Below are positions 6,312 through 6,745 of a stretch of DNA of 6,745 bases, piece after piece. Position numbers and translations under genes: made by a program. The stretch comes from Proteobacteria bacterium UBA1148 (GTDB taxonomy: Bacteria > Pseudomonadota > Gammaproteobacteria > Steroidobacterales > Rariloculaceae), in the NCBI GenBank assembly GCA_002311835.1, contig DBZY01000053.1:229-6973 (forward strand). Direction: 5' to 3'. Below the pieces are notes generated by a model. The model did not search any database, was not told the origin of the DNA, and saw nothing but the letters and a program-made list of their open reading frames with translations. Every line of letters starts with the position of its first letter. Position 1 is the first letter of the stretch.

Positions 6312-6584
6312 ATGAATAAAGCGGAACTCGTTGATGCAGTAGCAAGTGCAGCTAGCCTTTCCAAAGCTGATGCAGGTCGAGCAGTTGATGCGGTAACGGG
6401 GAGCATTGCGTCGAGTTTGTCGAGGGGCGAACAAGTCGCGGTTGTTGGGTTTGGTACTTTTAGCGTTAAGCATCGCGCTGCTCGGATGGGGCGTAACCCA
6501 AGAACGGGTGAGGCCATTCACATTCAGGCTAGCAATGTACCTGGGTTTAAGGCTGGCAAGGCCCTAAAGGAAGCCGTAAACTGA
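6312..6584 (+). CDS. hupB: DNA-binding protein HU-beta
   Basis: Small histone-like protein that binds and bends DNA without strict sequence preference and helps organise the nucleoid. Length is 90 residues, identical to E. coli HupB. The helical dimerisation half (1-45) starts MNKAELVDAV. The conserved VGFGTF is at 45-50, and the DNA-binding arm is GRNPRTGEAIHI at 60-71, with the intercalating proline at 63. The end GKALKEAVN is typical. Position directly after lon, before tRNA-Val and tRNA-Asp, supports HU-beta over HU-alpha or IHF. The ATG has AAAAGG seven bases upstream, and a strong promoter lies at 6150-6179. No intrinsic terminator is seen before tRNA-Val, which begins 32 bases after the stop. 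Confidence 0.97.
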   Translation: MNKAELVDAVASAASLSKADAGRAVDAVTGSIASSLSRGEQVAVVGFGTFSVKHRAARMGRNPRTGEAIHIQASNVPGFKAGKALKEAVN

Positions 6585-6616
6585 CCGGCCGGCTGATTAA
6601 GGGGATCTGTCCCAGA

Positions 6617-6692
6617 GGGTGCTTAGCTCAGCTGGGAGAGCGTCGCCCTTACAAGGCGAAGGTCGGGGGTTCGATCCCCTCAGCACCCACCA
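6617..6692 (+). tRNA. tRNA-Val, anticodon UAC
   Basis: A 76-base class I tRNA. The acceptor arms GGGTGCT (6617-6623) and AGCACCC (6682-6688) pair perfectly, followed by A6689 and an encoded CCA (6690-6692). The anticodon stem TCGCC/GGCGA encloses CTTACAA, with TAC at 6650-6652, which reads GUN valine codons. The T arm GGGGG/CCCCT has a TTCGATC loop. It lies 32 bases after hupB; a 4-bp GGGA/TCCC hairpin (6602-6613) precedes it without a T run. It is probably transcribed together with the tRNA-Asp that follows after 10 bases. Confidence 0.98.
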
Positions 6693-6702
6693 AGTAAGAG
6701 CC

Positions 6703-6745
6703 GGAGTGGTAGTTCAGCTGGTTAGAATACCGGCTTGTCACGCCG
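6703..6745 (+). tRNA. tRNA-Asp, anticodon GUC (partial, cut by window end)
   Basis: The acceptor 5' strand GGAGTGG (6703-6709) is followed by a D arm like that of E. coli tRNA-Asp (TAGTTCAGCTGGTTAGAATACC). The anticodon stem CCGGC (6730-6734) leads into the loop TTGTCAC, with GTC at 6737-6739, and GCCG begins the return strand. The T arm, acceptor 3' strand and CCA lie beyond the window. The 10-base gap to tRNA-Val points to one precursor transcript. Confidence 0.93.

Noticed and set aside
6553..6582. Promoter for the tRNA pair inside the end of hupB (CTGGCA, 18 bases, TAAACT)
   Set aside because: Both boxes match only four of six bases and the region is coding, so it is not stronger than chance.

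Overview
This is a conserved bacterial housekeeping locus. In order it holds tRNA-Leu(UAG), tig (trigger factor), clpP, clpX, lon, hupB (HU-beta), tRNA-Val(UAC) and the 5' part of tRNA-Asp(GUC), all on the + strand. The gene order tig-clpP-clpX-lon-hupB, with tRNA-Val and tRNA-Asp after hupB, is typical of Gammaproteobacteria outside the Enterobacterales (Pseudomonas-like order). The protein sequences align closely with the E. coli and Pseudomonas versions known to me. The species cannot be named from the sequence. The window starts on the first base of tRNA-Leu and ends inside the anticodon stem of tRNA-Asp.

Layout: 1-85 tRNA-Leu; 86-157 trailer and tig leader with two small hairpins; 158-1468 tig (non-ATG start, a TTG at 140 is the alternative); 27-base gap; 1496-2122 clpP; 2123-2272 gap with a good candidate sigma70 promoter for clpX; 2273-3565 clpX; 3566-3694 gap with GCTGA repeats, an extended -10 element and a heat-shock (sigma32-like) promoter candidate for lon; 3695-6133 lon; 6134-6311 gap with a strong candidate promoter for hupB, a long leader and a hairpin over the hupB ribosome binding site; 6312-6584 hupB; 32-base gap; 6617-6692 tRNA-Val; 10-base gap; 6703-6745 partial tRNA-Asp.

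The protein genes form a protein-quality-control module. Trigger factor meets nascent chains at the ribosome, ClpX unfolds substrates and feeds them to the ClpP peptidase, and Lon degrades misfolded and short-lived regulatory proteins on its own. HU-beta is a nucleoid protein and, in E. coli, a known Lon substrate. All catalytic and nucleotide-binding residues that can be checked by eye are present, and no gene is broken.

I see no mobile element, CRISPR array, phage gene or unknown protein gene, and no previously undescribed system. What deserves a second look lies in the gaps and gene starts: the shifted start of tig, the two-promoter arrangement before lon, an inverted repeat touching the clpX promoter, and the hupB leader with a tiny reading frame abutting a hairpin that covers the ribosome binding site. 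No convincing intrinsic terminator was found anywhere in the window, so read-through between units is likely.
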